Source: Bacillus aerolatus
GTDB taxonomy: Bacteria > Bacillota > Bacilli > Bacillales > Domibacillaceae
Length of the DNA stretch: 51,001 bases
Reading direction: 5' to 3'
Assembly (NCBI RefSeq): GCF_009183655.1
Contig: NZ_WEIO01000015.1
Location: forward strand, 1-51,001
The notes beneath the pieces were generated by a model. It was not told where the DNA came from and searched no databases. It saw only the letters and a list, made by a program, of their open reading frames with translations. Within the stretch, counting starts at the first letter, position 1; each line of letters begins with the position of its first letter. The position numbers were made by a program, and so were the translations under genes. Positions 18,834 to 28,234 of the stretch are shown one piece after another.

Positions 18834-19445
18834 TCATTTTTTCCAGCGATTCGCTGTATTGATAGTTTTATTCTTGATAAATAAGAAAAATCCTGCCAAT
18901 TTCTTATTTAAACTTGCAGCTTTTTTTTGTATCCTCGACGGAAACAACCGCCAAATAAAGATAACAGGCGAAAAAATAACCTTTCCTATAAATAATAATA
19001 GGTGAAGAGAGGTTTTGGCAAGGAACATCAATATTTTTCCGATAAAACTTATGATAGAGAGCACTGTTTTTATTAAAATCGTAACTGGCAAGATCAAGAG
19101 AAAGTAAACACACTTTTTTAGAAACAAGAAAATATTTACTATAATTAAGATAATCCGTTCGAGAAGCCGTAAATAAAGATACTTAAATAAAGCCTGATAA
19201 GCAGAAAAACCGCAAAGTAAGGCAAGGAAAATATATAAACGAATTTCACCAAAATTGATGCGGTACAAACAGTAAAAAATCAGCATGCCAAACGTACACC
19301 AGAACATAATATCAGTGAAAAACGATAGAACCCTTGAACGGTTCGGCCGCTTTAAAAACCGCTGATACGTGTCCAGCAGCATGCCAAACAAAAGTCCCAT
19401 GGCCACCATTGCCGCCATCGTTTCAAATTGGACAGATAAACTCAT
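18834..19445 (-). CDS. yabQ: spore cortex biosynthesis protein YabQ
   Basis: In B. subtilis, YabQ is a mother-cell membrane protein of the outer forespore membrane, needed for the cortex. The 203-residue protein shows four to five hydrophobic segments: about 5-27, 41-62, 66-88, and a long hydrophobic stretch (about 95-165) after the first half, then a basic tail. The first half (LLFGMLLDTYQRF, DIMFWCTFGMLIFYCLYRIN) matches the YabQ family. Its ATG overlaps the yabP stop codon (ATGA), showing translational coupling; divIC follows 16 bp later. Confidence 0.93.
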   Translation of the reverse strand: MSLSVQFETMAAMVAMGLLFGMLLDTYQRFLKRPNRSRVLSFFTDIMFWCTFGMLIFYCLYRINFGEIRLYIFLALLCGFSAYQALFKYLYLRLLERIILIIVNIFLFLKKCVYFLLILPVTILIKTVLSIISFIGKILMFLAKTSLHLLLFIGKVIFSPVIFIWRLFPSRIQKKAASLNKKLAGFFLFIKNKTINTANRWKK

Positions 19446-19741
19446 TTAAACAGTTTGCTGAACAAGCCTTTTGATTTTTCCCCAGCTGACTGATCCGTAT
19501 AAACAAGGCTGAAGATACGGCCTTTAATCGATACAAGTCCGCGATCCACATCCAGGTTTTTCATTTGCAGGTTTTCACCTTTGATGGCGAGCATGCCCAT
19601 TACAGTCACAAGTAAAAATTCTTCACTGTCAAAGCTTTCTACTTGCTTTACTCCTGTGATTTCCATGACCTTTCTTCCTTGCATAACAACATCGTGGCCT
19701 TCAGCTGTGCGATTATTAATAGAATCATACATTTGATTCAT
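19442..19741 (-). CDS. yabP: sporulation protein YabP
   Basis: A 99-residue YabP/YqfC-family protein, known in B. subtilis as a mother-cell protein needed for full sporulation, probably in cortex or coat assembly. The chain reads VVMQGRKVMEITGVKQVESFD then FLLVTVMGMLAIKGENL, the family's beta-rich core; there is no membrane segment. I chose the ATG at 19741 because AAGGAGG is eight bases upstream; a longer frame of nine more residues has no site. It is coupled to yabQ by a 4-bp overlap and preceded by a sigma-E promoter. Confidence 0.94.
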   Translation of the reverse strand: MNQMYDSINNRTAEGHDVVMQGRKVMEITGVKQVESFDSEEFLLVTVMGMLAIKGENLQMKNLDVDRGLVSIKGRIFSLVYTDQSAGEKSKGLFSKLFK

Positions 19742-19780
19742 GGCTCTCCTCCTTACTGCAAAGTACAAGCTTTGCCACTA

Positions 19781-19809
19781 AATGTATGCCCGTATAAGCT
19801 AAACTATGA
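19781..19809 (-). promoter_or_regulatory. sigma-E promoter of yabP-yabQ
   Basis: On the minus strand TCATAGT (19803-19809), 14 bp, CATACATT (19781-19788). This fits the sigma-E consensus (KMATATT, 14-15 bp, CATACANT) with one mismatch in the -35 and none in the -10. It lies 40 bp before the yabP start and after the rqcP terminator, consistent with mother-cell expression. Confidence 0.75.
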
Positions 19810-19824
19810 GAGGGAGCTGAAAGA

Positions 19825-19856
19825 AAAAAGAAAACCTTTCATATTTGAAAGGTTTT
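19825..19856 (-). terminator. intrinsic terminator after rqcP
   Basis: AAAACCTTTCA (19831-19841) pairs with TGAAAGGTTTT (19846-19856), followed on the minus strand by CTTTTTTC. It separates the yabM-yabN-rqcP run from the sigma-E yabP operon. Confidence 0.88.
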
Positions 19857-19863
19857 ACTGGTT

Positions 19864-20133
19864 TTACTCATTGATTCTTTCCTCTTTTAATAATTCATAC
19901 ATGCCTGCTGCTTCTTCTTTTTTCGTCGTTTCCTGCAACTTTTCTACCCGCACAGTGATAACACGCTGTCCTAACCGAATCGATAGCTCATCACCTGTTT
20001 TTACATTTGAACTTGCTTTTGCTGCTGTGCCGTTAATCGTAATTCTCCCCTGGTCCGCTACTTCTTTTGCCAGTGTTCTCCGTTTAATTAATCTGGATAC
20101 TTTCAAAAACTTATCTAGTCTCATTGTCGACAT
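19864..20133 (-). CDS. rqcP: S4-domain ribosome quality-control protein RqcP (YabO)
   Basis: An 89-residue protein made of an S4 RNA-binding domain (about residues 4-60: MRLDKFLKVSRLIKRRTLAKEV, DQGRITINGTAAKASSNVKTGDEL) and a short tail. In B. subtilis RqcP works with RqcH on stalled 50S-peptidyl-tRNA complexes to add alanine tails; the sequence is close enough to assign the same role. ATG at 20133 is favoured over the one three codons later because AGGGAG fits its spacing. It starts 14 bp after yabN. Relatives include Hsp15, but the short length and gene context indicate RqcP. Confidence 0.93.
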   Translation of the reverse strand: MSTMRLDKFLKVSRLIKRRTLAKEVADQGRITINGTAAKASSNVKTGDELSIRLGQRVITVRVEKLQETTKKEEAAGMYELLKEERINE

Positions 20134-20147
20134 GCTTTTCTCTCCCT

Positions 20148-21611
20148 TTACAATCCCATTTTCTTTGCTTCATCCCAATAATCATCAAGCTCATTCAGTT
20201 TAAATTCACTAAATGGCCGGCCGCTTTCTTTTACCCTTTTTTCAACATGAGAAAAACGGCGATAAAACTTCTCATTTGCTTTAGCCAGCGCTTCTTCCGG
20301 ATGAATCGCATAAAAACGAGCTGCATTGACGAGTGCAAAGAGCACATCGCCAAATTCATCCAGCTGCTTACGGCCGTCTCCGCTTTGCACTTCATCAAGG
20401 AACTCCTGCCATTCTTCTGTTACTTTTTCAATGGCACCGCTTGGATCATCCCAATCAAATCCAGCTTTTGCCGCTTTCTTTTGAAATTCATGAGCGCGCA
20501 TTAAAGCTGGCAGTCCTTTTTCCACCTCATCAAGCCGAAAAAGATCTTTATTTCCCTTTTCCTGCTTTTTAATTTCCTGCCAATTAGAAACGACATCTTC
20601 TGCGCTTTCTGCTTTTATATTCCCAAACACATGCGGGTGGCGGCGGATCATTTTCCGGGAAATAGACTCAATTACATCTTCGATTGAAAACATCCCTTCG
20701 TCTTCACCAACTTGGGCATGAAGCAGCACTTGCAAAAGAACATCGCCCAGCTCTTCAATCATGTGCTCATCATCTTCACGGTCAATCGCATCAAGTAGTT
20801 CGTACGCTTCCTCAATTAAATATTTTTTTAATGATTCATGCGTCTGCTCAAGGTCCCATGGACAGCCGTTTGGCCCTCTCAGTTCAGCAATAATTTGACG
20901 TAAAACAGAAAACTCCTTGTACGTATCTTCTTCTTTTTGAACAGGCGGCACATAAAGGGATGTAAGGTTGTTCAACTCCACTTGCCGGTCTAGCTCATAC
21001 AGGGGCAGCTTCTTTACTTGTTGGCCAGTGCCGCCTGCTGCAGTAACGATAGTAACCTCATATTCATCAGGATACTTCTCCATCAGTGTCAGCTTCACAT
21101 CGGAGGCAACGAAGGCATCATATACTTGGGCAATAACGACATGCTGAAAGATATTGATGTCTTCTTTTTTCAAAGCCGTGCCATCGAGAAACTGAAATCC
21201 TTCGATCGGATCTGCTCCAACAGAGGTGAACAAATCGTCGAGAAAGCTGTGTCCGCCAGCAATCGTGACTTTCAATTCTCTCGATCGGGCTTTTTCAAGC
21301 AGAAGCTGAACAGTTTTTTCTGCGACAATCGGATGGCCCGGAACTGCATAAATGATTTCACCTTGTTTCTGAGCGTATTCCGCCAACTTAGCCGCAATTT
21401 CTTCATAGACTGCTTCAAACTGATTATGCTTTTCGTAAATGCCGTCGAAGCTTTCAAAAAGAATGCCTTCCTTTTGAAGTTCAGTGACTACCGGATGATC
21501 GAGTGTCCGGGCAAAAATCGTGCTTGATTTTGTTAATAATCGATAGACGCCGAGCGGCAGCTGGTTAATATCGCCAGCGCCAAGGCCAACAATTGTAATC
21601 AATGAGATCAT
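20148..21611 (-). CDS. yabN: fused SAM-dependent methyltransferase-like / MazG NTP pyrophosphohydrolase YabN
   Basis: A 487-residue two-domain protein. The N-terminal half (1-225) has the tetrapyrrole methylase fold (TIVGLGAGDINQLPLGVYRLL, VPGHPIVAEKTV); the C-terminal half (230-487) holds two MazG repeats, with GPNGCPWDLEQTHESLKKYL, EEAYELLDAI and EELGDVLLQVLLHAQ, the EExxE-type magnesium sites. MazG removes pyrophosphate from non-canonical or stress nucleotides; the methylase half's substrate is unknown. This fusion is normal in Bacillus. It sits between yabM and rqcP, with 35 and 14 bp gaps. Confidence 0.95.
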   Translation of the reverse strand: MISLITIVGLGAGDINQLPLGVYRLLTKSSTIFARTLDHPVVTELQKEGILFESFDGIYEKHNQFEAVYEEIAAKLAEYAQKQGEIIYAVPGHPIVAEKTVQLLLEKARSRELKVTIAGGHSFLDDLFTSVGADPIEGFQFLDGTALKKEDINIFQHVVIAQVYDAFVASDVKLTLMEKYPDEYEVTIVTAAGGTGQQVKKLPLYELDRQVELNNLTSLYVPPVQKEEDTYKEFSVLRQIIAELRGPNGCPWDLEQTHESLKKYLIEEAYELLDAIDREDDEHMIEELGDVLLQVLLHAQVGEDEGMFSIEDVIESISRKMIRRHPHVFGNIKAESAEDVVSNWQEIKKQEKGNKDLFRLDEVEKGLPALMRAHEFQKKAAKAGFDWDDPSGAIEKVTEEWQEFLDEVQSGDGRKQLDEFGDVLFALVNAARFYAIHPEEALAKANEKFYRRFSHVEKRVKESGRPFSEFKLNELDDYWDEAKKMGL

Positions 21612-21646
21612 AAGCTTCTCTCTCTTTCCACTAAAGTTTGTTTCAT

Positions 21647-23233
21647 TTAACTAACTCTTTTTCTCAACTTACTGCCGAAAGGAATTTGATGCAGTTCTTC
21701 TTCCGTGAATAGTTTTACTTTCGCTATCGTATAAATAAAAACAAACGCTCCGATGACGACGCTGCTTAACGCAATACCCGCCATCGCCAGCCGCCCATTT
21801 GCAACTGGTAACGAAATGTAATCAATCGCCCACCTCCATACTTGCAAGGCAGCTGTCATACACAAAGCGGCAAATACGGCTTTTCCGGCTGTTTCCCTTG
21901 TTAATAAAGCAGTTTTCCATTTTTTCCGGAGACTAGCTGTTAAAAAAACAACCATCCAGCAAAATGCTATCACTGTAGCCGCTGCCGCTCCGGTTGTTCC
22001 AAAAGCAGGAACAAACACCATATTTCCAATATACTTTAAAATAACACCCGTTAAAACGGCAAGAGCAGGAATAAAATCATTGCCGAGCCCTTGCAGAATG
22101 CCAGACAGTGTAAAAGTAAGAGAACCAAATAAAATAGCTGAGCAAAAAAGAGAAAGAACAAAGGATCCTTCGCTGTTTTCAAACAGCATCGCATTCACTG
22201 CATCCATAATATTTATCAAACCTGCAGCAGCTGCCAGGCCGAATGTAAAACTTACTTTTAACGCAAGTTGAATGCAGCTATCCAGTTCTTGGCGTAAATT
22301 TCTGCGATAAGCAGATGTAACTAGCGGGACGATCGTTAAAGCGAGTGAAGCGGCTACTGTTGTACCAAGCTGCAAAAGCGGCTGTCCGCGATCGTAAATA
22401 CCTTTAGTAATTTTGGCTTCCCATTCACCAGCACCCGCTTTAATTAATTCATGATATAAATTCAATGAATCCATAAGCTGAAACAAGATGATCGCCATAC
22501 CGGAAAGGCAAATAGCGGCACCTTGAATGAAAAGAGTCTTTGTTTCTTTTGTTTTTATCAAATTCCTCAGACGTAGCTTTTCCTTGTGGGTCGGTCCGCT
22601 CTTTCGCGTAAAATAAAATAAAACGGCCATTGCGGCCACGCCGCCGGCTAATGAACCGGCAAAAGCTCCCGTGCCTGCAGCATAAAGAGAAGCCCCTTGT
22701 TCAATGAGCAAATAGGAGAACAATAGGATAGCGCCGACCCGGACTGTCTGTTCAACCGCTTGGGACATTGCAGTCGGCACCATGTTTCCTTCACCCTGAA
22801 ACATTCCGCGCCATACAGTTAAAAAGGGGATAAACAAAAAAGAAAAAGCCGTAATTTGAAGAAGCGGCTGCAAGGAGGAATCGCCCATTACATTGGATAT
22901 CCATCTTGAGCCAAAAAAGACAGCTGCCCAGAGAAAAACGCTTATGCTGCCGGTTACGTAATAAGAAAGGCGAATCACTTCCTGTCTGCGCTGAGGATTC
23001 TCTGCTGACTCTGCTATTAGTTTCGAAATAATAACCGGAAACCCGTATGTCGCCAATGCAACCGCAATACCGTAAAAAGGGTACACTTGCTGATAAATAT
23101 AAAAGCCGACATCTCCAACTATATTTTGAAAAGGAATACGGTACACGGCGCTTAAAATTTTTACAAAGATAGCCGCCATTGTTAAAATGACTGCTCCCCA
23201 CATCAATGAATTCTTTTCCCTTGATGGCAACAT
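21647..23233 (-). CDS. yabM: MOP-superfamily polysaccharide exporter / flippase YabM (SpoVB-like)
   Basis: A 528-residue integral membrane protein with about 14 predicted helices, of the SpoVB/MurJ-like branch of the MOP flippases (LMWGAVILTMAAIFVKILSAVYRIPF at the start, split here by a likely helix bend, and FPVIISKLIAE). It presumably moves a lipid-linked sugar across the membrane; the substrate is not known for YabM. I chose the ATG at 23233 (MLPSREKNS); the frame is open eight codons further to a TTG but the AGGGTGG site lies in between. It is the first gene of yabM-yabN-rqcP. The start is separated from spoVT by a repeat locus. Confidence 0.92.
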   Translation of the reverse strand: MLPSREKNSLMWGAVILTMAAIFVKILSAVYRIPFQNIVGDVGFYIYQQVYPFYGIAVALATYGFPVIISKLIAESAENPQRRQEVIRLSYYVTGSISVFLWAAVFFGSRWISNVMGDSSLQPLLQITAFSFLFIPFLTVWRGMFQGEGNMVPTAMSQAVEQTVRVGAILLFSYLLIEQGASLYAAGTGAFAGSLAGGVAAMAVLFYFTRKSGPTHKEKLRLRNLIKTKETKTLFIQGAAICLSGMAIILFQLMDSLNLYHELIKAGAGEWEAKITKGIYDRGQPLLQLGTTVAASLALTIVPLVTSAYRRNLRQELDSCIQLALKVSFTFGLAAAAGLINIMDAVNAMLFENSEGSFVLSLFCSAILFGSLTFTLSGILQGLGNDFIPALAVLTGVILKYIGNMVFVPAFGTTGAAAATVIAFCWMVVFLTASLRKKWKTALLTRETAGKAVFAALCMTAALQVWRWAIDYISLPVANGRLAMAGIALSSVVIGAFVFIYTIAKVKLFTEEELHQIPFGSKLRKRVS

Positions 23234-23286
23234 ACACCACCCTGCCCTTCTAAACAAGCTATAACCAACTTAATGCATTTACATAG

Positions 23287-23555
23287 AAAAGCGCAAGCGC
23301 CTTGATCAGCCCCGACAAGCAAATGTTCTTTCACCAAGGAAGTCCGTCTTTTGACTTCCTTGGTGAAAGGTTATTTGACCTCGAGGGGCTAGGCGCTGGA
23401 GCTGGACATAAGAAAAGCGGAGCCAACTGCTTTGGGGCGACAAGCATGTGTCAGGCTGACGAAATGGCGCTTTTCAGCCATACAGTCAGACTGGCATATG
23501 ACCTCGAGCCCCAAGGAGGCGTAGCTGAACAATTAGAAAAGCGCAAGCGCCTTAT
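23287..23555 (+). repeat. long-hairpin repeat locus 3: A unit, B unit and a stub
   Basis: A unit 23287-23407 is intact: AAAAGCGCAAGCGCCTTG at one end, AGGCGCTGGAGCTGGAC at the other, and a perfect 16-bp inner stem TTTCACCAAGGAAGTC with GACTTCCTTGGTGAAA. After ATAAG comes a B unit (23413-23530) with TTGGGGC and GCCCCAA arms, then AATTAG and a new A start (23537-23555) that stops at GCGCC. Same tandem layout as locus 1. It fills the gap between spoVT and yabM; no gene is visible. Confidence 0.88.
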
Positions 23556-23559
23556 CAAT

Positions 23560-23590
23560 GAAAAAAGGAAGCAGCTTTTCTTCTGCTTCC
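23560..23590 (-). terminator. intrinsic terminator after spoVT
   Basis: GGAAGCAG (23567-23574) pairs with CTGCTTCC (23583-23590), followed on the minus strand by six Ts. It lies a few bases past the spoVT stop codon. Confidence 0.9.
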
Positions 23591-23598
23591 TCTCCGTG

Positions 23599-24135
23599 TT
23601 AGCTGTCCATCTGTTTTGCTAAAAAGCTGGCAGCCGTTTCTGCTGACTTTTTTTCCACGTCTCCCATAGAACGGTCACTTGAAAAAATAACGACCACGCC
23701 AATCGGATCTCCGCCTGAAATAATTGGTGACAAAGTATAAGATTGAATTTTTTCTTCACGCCCGTCTACTAATGACACTTGCGACTGTGGATGATTCAGT
23801 ACGCTTTGCCGCTCATCCATTGCTTTTTCAAGTAATTCGCCGATATTTTTATTTACATATTCTTTCTTAGATACTCCCGCCGAAGCAATGATTGCGTCGC
23901 GGTCACAAATTAAGACGGCACTGTTTAAGCTGTCATTCAATGCCTCTGCATACTCTTCGGCAAAATCGCCTAGTTCACTAATAGGGGAATATTTTTTTAA
24001 AATGACTTCTCCATCACGATCCACAAAGATTTCTAATGGATCTCCTTCTCTTATCCTTAACGTACGGCGGATTTCCTTCGGTATAACAACCCGCCCTAAA
24101 TCGTCAATTCGACGAACTATACCAGTTGCTTTCAT
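23599..24135 (-). CDS. spoVT: stage V sporulation protein T
   Basis: A forespore transcription regulator that tunes sigma-G genes, including the alpha/beta SASP genes. The 178-residue protein has an AbrB-type swapped-hairpin DNA-binding domain at the N terminus (MKATGIVRRIDDLGRVVIPKEIRR, paraphrasing residues 1-24) and a C-terminal GAF-like domain (about 56-178) with PIISGGDPIGVVVIF. The start at 24135 matches all known SpoVT; the frame is open 13 codons further with no ribosome-binding site. It is a paralogue of abrB in the same window, and a terminator follows. Confidence 0.97.
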   Translation of the reverse strand: MKATGIVRRIDDLGRVVIPKEIRRTLRIREGDPLEIFVDRDGEVILKKYSPISELGDFAEEYAEALNDSLNSAVLICDRDAIIASAGVSKKEYVNKNIGELLEKAMDERQSVLNHPQSQVSLVDGREEKIQSYTLSPIISGGDPIGVVVIFSSDRSMGDVEKKSAETAASFLAKQMDS

Positions 24136-24215
24136 CTTATGCTGCCTCACTTTCGTCAGATGATTAATTGACAATGAATCAACGACGCCAAATCGATGTC
24201 ACTGCCCTGTGTTGT

Positions 24216-24245
24216 TATTATCTTTCATCCGGGAAATTCTATACA
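24216..24245 (-). promoter_or_regulatory. possible sigma-G promoter of spoVT
   Basis: On the minus strand TGTATA (24240-24245), 17 bp, GATAATA (24216-24222). The -10 differs from the sigma-G consensus CATNNTA in its first base and the -35 is approximate. spoVT is sigma-G dependent in B. subtilis. Tentative. Confidence 0.4.
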
Positions 24246-24306
24246 TTTCGTTGAGTTTTTTCTAATTTTTTGAATGGCAGCACACAAAACCGGATAAAAA
24301 TGACTA

Positions 24307-27300
24307 TTATTTTTTTGCCTGCTCTAAATTTTTAATAATGTCAAAAGCAATCGCAAACCATGTATCAATAGACATTTTTTTAATATCAATCGTCATTTTC
24401 AGCTTATTCTCGTCCATACCAAGCCCGATCGACCGGCCGTGCTTGTTGCAAACATTGAATACTTTCGAACCATCTATTTGCTTCGTTCCTTCTTCACCCA
24501 TCAATATATAAACGGTATCTTTTTCTTGCTTAATTAGTTCAAGCTGCGTGGCCGCTGCATATACTTTCATTTCTGCCACTTTAAACAGATCTTCCACTTC
24601 ACGCGGATAATCACCGAAACGGTCAGTCATTTCTTCTTTTAGTTCAGCTGCTTCTTCCAGTGATTCGATGCTTCTAAACCGCTTGTACATTTCAATTTTT
24701 TGACGGCTGTCTTTAATGTACGTATCGGGGATATAAGCATCGATGGAAATTTCTACTTCAAACGACGGAATTGTTTCTTTCGTTTCCGTTCCCTGCTTTT
24801 GTTCAATCGCTTCTTTCAGCATTTGCGAATATAAATCAAAACCGACAGAATCAATAAAACCGTGCTGTTGGGAGCCGAGCAAATTTCCCGCCCCGCGGAT
24901 CGATAAATCACGCATCGCAATTTTAAAACCGGAACCAAGCTCGGTAAATTCTTTAATCGCCTGCAGGCGCTTTTCCGCTGCTTCTGACAGTACTTTGTCT
25001 TTACGATACATAAAATACGCATAAGCCACACGATTAGAGCGGCCGACACGCCCACGTATTTGATACAGTTGGGATAATCCCATCCGGTCTGCGTCATGAA
25101 CAATTAACGTATTCACGTTTGGAATGTCTACACCCGTTTCAATAATCGTCGTTGTTACAAGAACATCAAACTCTCCCTCTAAAAAGCTTAAAATGACAGT
25201 CTCAAGCTCTCTTTCTGTCATTTGGCCGTGAGCATATGCCACTTTGGCATCCGGAACGAGCATAGCAATTTCATCGGCTTTTCGCTCAATGTCTTCTACA
25301 CGGTTGTATAAGTAGAATACTTGTCCTTCCCGGGCAAGTTCCCGCTCAATCGCTTCCCTTATTAAAGTAGGATTATACTCTGCCACATACGTTTGCACTG
25401 GAAAACGGTTTTCCGGCGGTGTTTCAATTACTGACAAATCACGGACGCCAAGCATCGACATGTGAAGTGTTCGCGGAATAGGTGTTGCCGTTAACGTTAA
25501 GACGTCGACATTTGTTTTCAGCTGTTTAATTTTTTCTTTATGTGTCACTCCGAAGCGCTGTTCTTCATCGACAATCAACAAACCAAGGTCGCTGTATTGA
25601 ATATCTTTCGATAAAAGGCGGTGTGTGCCAACAACAATGTCCACTGTGCCGCTTTTAAGACCTTTAATCGTTTCTGTCTGTTGCTTCCGTGAACGAAAAC
25701 GGCTTAACAGCCCAATCTCGATTGGAAAGTCACGAAAACGTTCGCTCATCGTTTCGAAATGCTGCTGGGCAAGAATGGTTGTAGGTACGAGAAATGCCAC
25801 TTGCTTCCCATCGGCAATTGCTTTAAAAGCAGCCCGGATGGCTACTTCTGTTTTACCATAACCAACATCTCCACAAAGCAGACGGTCCATCGGCCGTTCT
25901 TTTTCCATATCATACTTGATCTCTTGGATGGAACGAAGCTGGTCTTCCGTTTCTTCATAAGGGAAAGCGGCTTCAAATTCCCGCTGTATTTCAGCGTCCG
26001 GTGAAAACGCGTAGCCTTTTGCCGCTTCTCTTTCGGCGTAAAGCTTAATTAAATCATCAGCAATATCCTGGACAGACGATTGAACTTTGCTCTTCACTCG
26101 CTTCCATTCATTACCGCCCAATTTGTATACTTTCGGCTCTTTGCCTTCTGAACCGACATATTTCTGAACAAGTTCAATTTGCTCAACCGGCACGTAAAGC
26201 TGATCTGTTCCCTGATATTTAATATTTAAATAGTCTTTGTGTACGCCTTTGATTTCAAGCGTTTCAATACCTAAATATTTTCCGATCCCGTGGTTAACAT
26301 GAACGACATAGTCACCAGGCTTCAATTCGGAATAGCTTTTAATCCGCTCAGCGTTAGACAACTTCTGACGCCGCTTATTTCTTTTCGGCTTTTTATTAAA
26401 AAGCTCTTGTTCTGTAATAATGACCAGCTTCAAAGCTGGAAATTCAAACCCAGCTGTCAGAGAACCACGGCTGACTTGTACAGCTTGTTCAATCACCACA
26501 TTTTTGTCTAGTGAACTAGCGGCTTCAATCTCATAGTCTGCCAAAATGCGTTGGATTTTAGTTATCCTCTCTTCATTTTCACCGAGAAACACGACTGTCA
26601 TGCCAAGCTTTTTCCAACGTTCCACTTCTGTGTGAAGCACGTTCATTTGTCCGTGGAAGTCTTGCATAGGCCGAGAAGAAAAATTAACAATATTCTCTGG
26701 CTGCGTGTGAGCTACTTGGCGTAAAAACAGGGAAAGATAGATAATCGGCTGGCGAATAGCGGTCACTGCTTCTGAAAATTGATAGGATAGCTTTACATCA
26801 TGAACGATTTTTCCTTCATCCAGCAGGGATGTATACCATTCCGCTTCTTCCTGCTCAAGAGAATCATTCATTTCCCTGATCCGGCTGATTTCATCAAAAA
26901 ACACAAGACCGTCATCCGGTAAGTAATCGGTCAGATTCATAGGTTGGTCGTACATTAAAGCAGTATACTTGGATAGACCTTCTATTGGCATACCTTGTTT
27001 CAGCCGATCTATTTCAAAACTGATGTTTTCTTTCATCAACTGCTGCGCTTCTGCCTTCTTCACTTTTTTCAATGACGCTTCTAACGCTTTTTCAAGCCGC
27101 TGGGATAAGGTCATAAGTTGTTCTGAGGCATATGGCGTTTCCGTAACAGGACTGATGTGAATAACGGTCTTGCTCTCAATCGACCGCTGATTTTCCATGG
27201 AAAACGTTCGAATAGAATCTACTTCCGTATCAAACAGTTCGATACGTACCGGGTGATCCATCGTCAGCGGATAAATATCAATAATGCCGCCACGCAAACT

Positions 27301-27822
27301 GAATTCTCCCGGTGCATAGACCATATCCGCACGTTGATAACCCATTTGTACTAGCTGGTTAATCGTCTCATCAAGATCAATCTCTTCTCCAGTTGTAATC
27401 GTTTTTTGCAAGCTAGCCCATTCACTTTTCGGCGGCAGCAGTTTGCGTAGTCCAGAAATAGGAACAATGTAAATACCTTTTGCTTGATGAACCATATGAT
27501 TCAATACTTCAATCCGTTGGGCCCGCAATTCAGGGCTGGCAACACTGATTTCAGCTGCTATCAATTCATTTGCTGCGTATAAATATACTTCTTGCTCATC
27601 TAAAAACTGCAGCAAGTCATCGTATAGCTTTTGTGCCTGCAGCAAGTTGTAAGTGACTACCACGGTTGGCTTGTTCGTTTTCTCGTAAGCAGCAGCAATA
27701 AGCAATGCCCGGGATGACCCCGAAAGACCTGCAGCCAGCTGCTCTTTTAACCCCCCCGACAAGCCATCGAAAATAGACTGGATCTCGTTATTTTGCAAGA
27801 GAATCTGTTGTAAACTGTTCAC
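24307..27822 (-). CDS. mfd: transcription-repair coupling factor Mfd
   Basis: An ATP-driven DNA translocase that removes RNA polymerase stalled at lesions and recruits UvrA. The 1171-residue protein has the UvrB-like N-terminal module, the RNA polymerase-interacting CarD/Tudor-like domain ([24 protein letters not shown], about 495-560), and the RecG-like motor with [11 protein letters not shown] (about 640), DEEQRFGV and [14 protein letters not shown], followed by the C-terminal TRCF domain. Length is typical. It starts at a GTG with GGGGAGG upstream and lies about 110 bp after fin, with a terminator between them. Confidence 0.98.
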   Translation of the reverse strand: MNSLQQILLQNNEIQSIFDGLSGGLKEQLAAGLSGSSRALLIAAAYEKTNKPTVVVTYNLLQAQKLYDDLLQFLDEQEVYLYAANELIAAEISVASPELRAQRIEVLNHMVHQAKGIYIVPISGLRKLLPPKSEWASLQKTITTGEEIDLDETINQLVQMGYQRADMVYAPGEFSLRGGIIDIYPLTMDHPVRIELFDTEVDSIRTFSMENQRSIESKTVIHISPVTETPYASEQLMTLSQRLEKALEASLKKVKKAEAQQLMKENISFEIDRLKQGMPIEGLSKYTALMYDQPMNLTDYLPDDGLVFFDEISRIREMNDSLEQEEAEWYTSLLDEGKIVHDVKLSYQFSEAVTAIRQPIIYLSLFLRQVAHTQPENIVNFSSRPMQDFHGQMNVLHTEVERWKKLGMTVVFLGENEERITKIQRILADYEIEAASSLDKNVVIEQAVQVSRGSLTAGFEFPALKLVIITEQELFNKKPKRNKRRQKLSNAERIKSYSELKPGDYVVHVNHGIGKYLGIETLEIKGVHKDYLNIKYQGTDQLYVPVEQIELVQKYVGSEGKEPKVYKLGGNEWKRVKSKVQSSVQDIADDLIKLYAEREAAKGYAFSPDAEIQREFEAAFPYEETEDQLRSIQEIKYDMEKERPMDRLLCGDVGYGKTEVAIRAAFKAIADGKQVAFLVPTTILAQQHFETMSERFRDFPIEIGLLSRFRSRKQQTETIKGLKSGTVDIVVGTHRLLSKDIQYSDLGLLIVDEEQRFGVTHKEKIKQLKTNVDVLTLTATPIPRTLHMSMLGVRDLSVIETPPENRFPVQTYVAEYNPTLIREAIERELAREGQVFYLYNRVEDIERKADEIAMLVPDAKVAYAHGQMTERELETVILSFLEGEFDVLVTTTIIETGVDIPNVNTLIVHDADRMGLSQLYQIRGRVGRSNRVAYAYFMYRKDKVLSEAAEKRLQAIKEFTELGSGFKIAMRDLSIRGAGNLLGSQQHGFIDSVGFDLYSQMLKEAIEQKQGTETKETIPSFEVEISIDAYIPDTYIKDSRQKIEMYKRFRSIESLEEAAELKEEMTDRFGDYPREVEDLFKVAEMKVYAAATQLELIKQEKDTVYILMGEEGTKQIDGSKVFNVCNKHGRSIGLGMDENKLKMTIDIKKMSIDTWFAIAFDIIKNLEQAKK

Positions 27823-27900
27823 GCTTTCTTCCTCCCCCTTATATTGTCCATTCAGCCAAAACCTTTCTTTTTCTGCTTGTCTGTACCGGCAATGTAAACA

Positions 27901-27929
27901 GAAAAATGCTTTGGATCGCTGTCCAAAGC
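27901..27929 (-). terminator. intrinsic terminator after fin
   Basis: GCTTTGGA (27908-27915) pairs with TCCAAAGC (27922-27929), then ATTTTTC on the minus strand. It lies four bases past the fin stop and separates it from mfd. Confidence 0.82.
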
Positions 27930-27933
27930 TGCT

Positions 27934-28164
27934 TTAATGTATAAAATAATCATATTGGTGAAAGTCAGGATTTCTTTGAAGAGACTCCTGGCAATCTTCA
28001 CATATTGTCGTAATGGTTATATTTCCTTCAGAGTCATATTGAACCATTTCCGTTCTTTCATGCTCCGTCAATGCATGAATGCCAAGCTGCCGAGTGGATA
28101 TAACCGTTTGTTTGAGGCTCCCGACTTTCGTTCCGCAATGGCGGCAAACGTAATGAATGGACAT
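27934..28164 (-). CDS. fin: anti-sigma-F factor Fin
   Basis: In B. subtilis, Fin (YabK) inhibits sigma-F after engulfment and helps the switch to sigma-G in the forespore. The 76-residue protein has a zinc-ribbon arrangement: CRHC (Cys7, Cys10) near the N terminus and CEDC near residue 55. Its start has a strong GGAGG site. It lies between pth and mfd, as in B. subtilis, with a forespore-type promoter overlapping the end of pth. Confidence 0.93.
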   Translation of the reverse strand: MSIHYVCRHCGTKVGSLKQTVISTRQLGIHALTEHERTEMVQYDSEGNITITTICEDCQESLQRNPDFHQYDYFIH

Positions 28165-28204
28165 GTGCTTCCTCCTTCGCTGCCAACTTCTATTATGTTA
28201 ACGT

Positions 28205-28234
28205 TAGTATAGGCAAAGAAGAAAGCATTTATTC
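28205..28234 (-). promoter_or_regulatory. forespore-type promoter of fin (sigma-F/sigma-G)
   Basis: On the minus strand GAATA (28230-28234), 15 bp, GCCTATACTA (28205-28214). The -10 matches the sigma-F consensus GGNNANANTR at nine of ten positions; read as sigma-G it is TGAATA, 18 bp, TATACTA. Its -35 overlaps the pth stop codon. B. subtilis fin is sigma-F dependent. Confidence 0.65.

Noticed and set aside
19643-20203. 186-codon open frame on the plus strand
   Set aside because: It crosses yabP, the sigma-E promoter, a terminator and rqcP in antisense; no domain or start signal.
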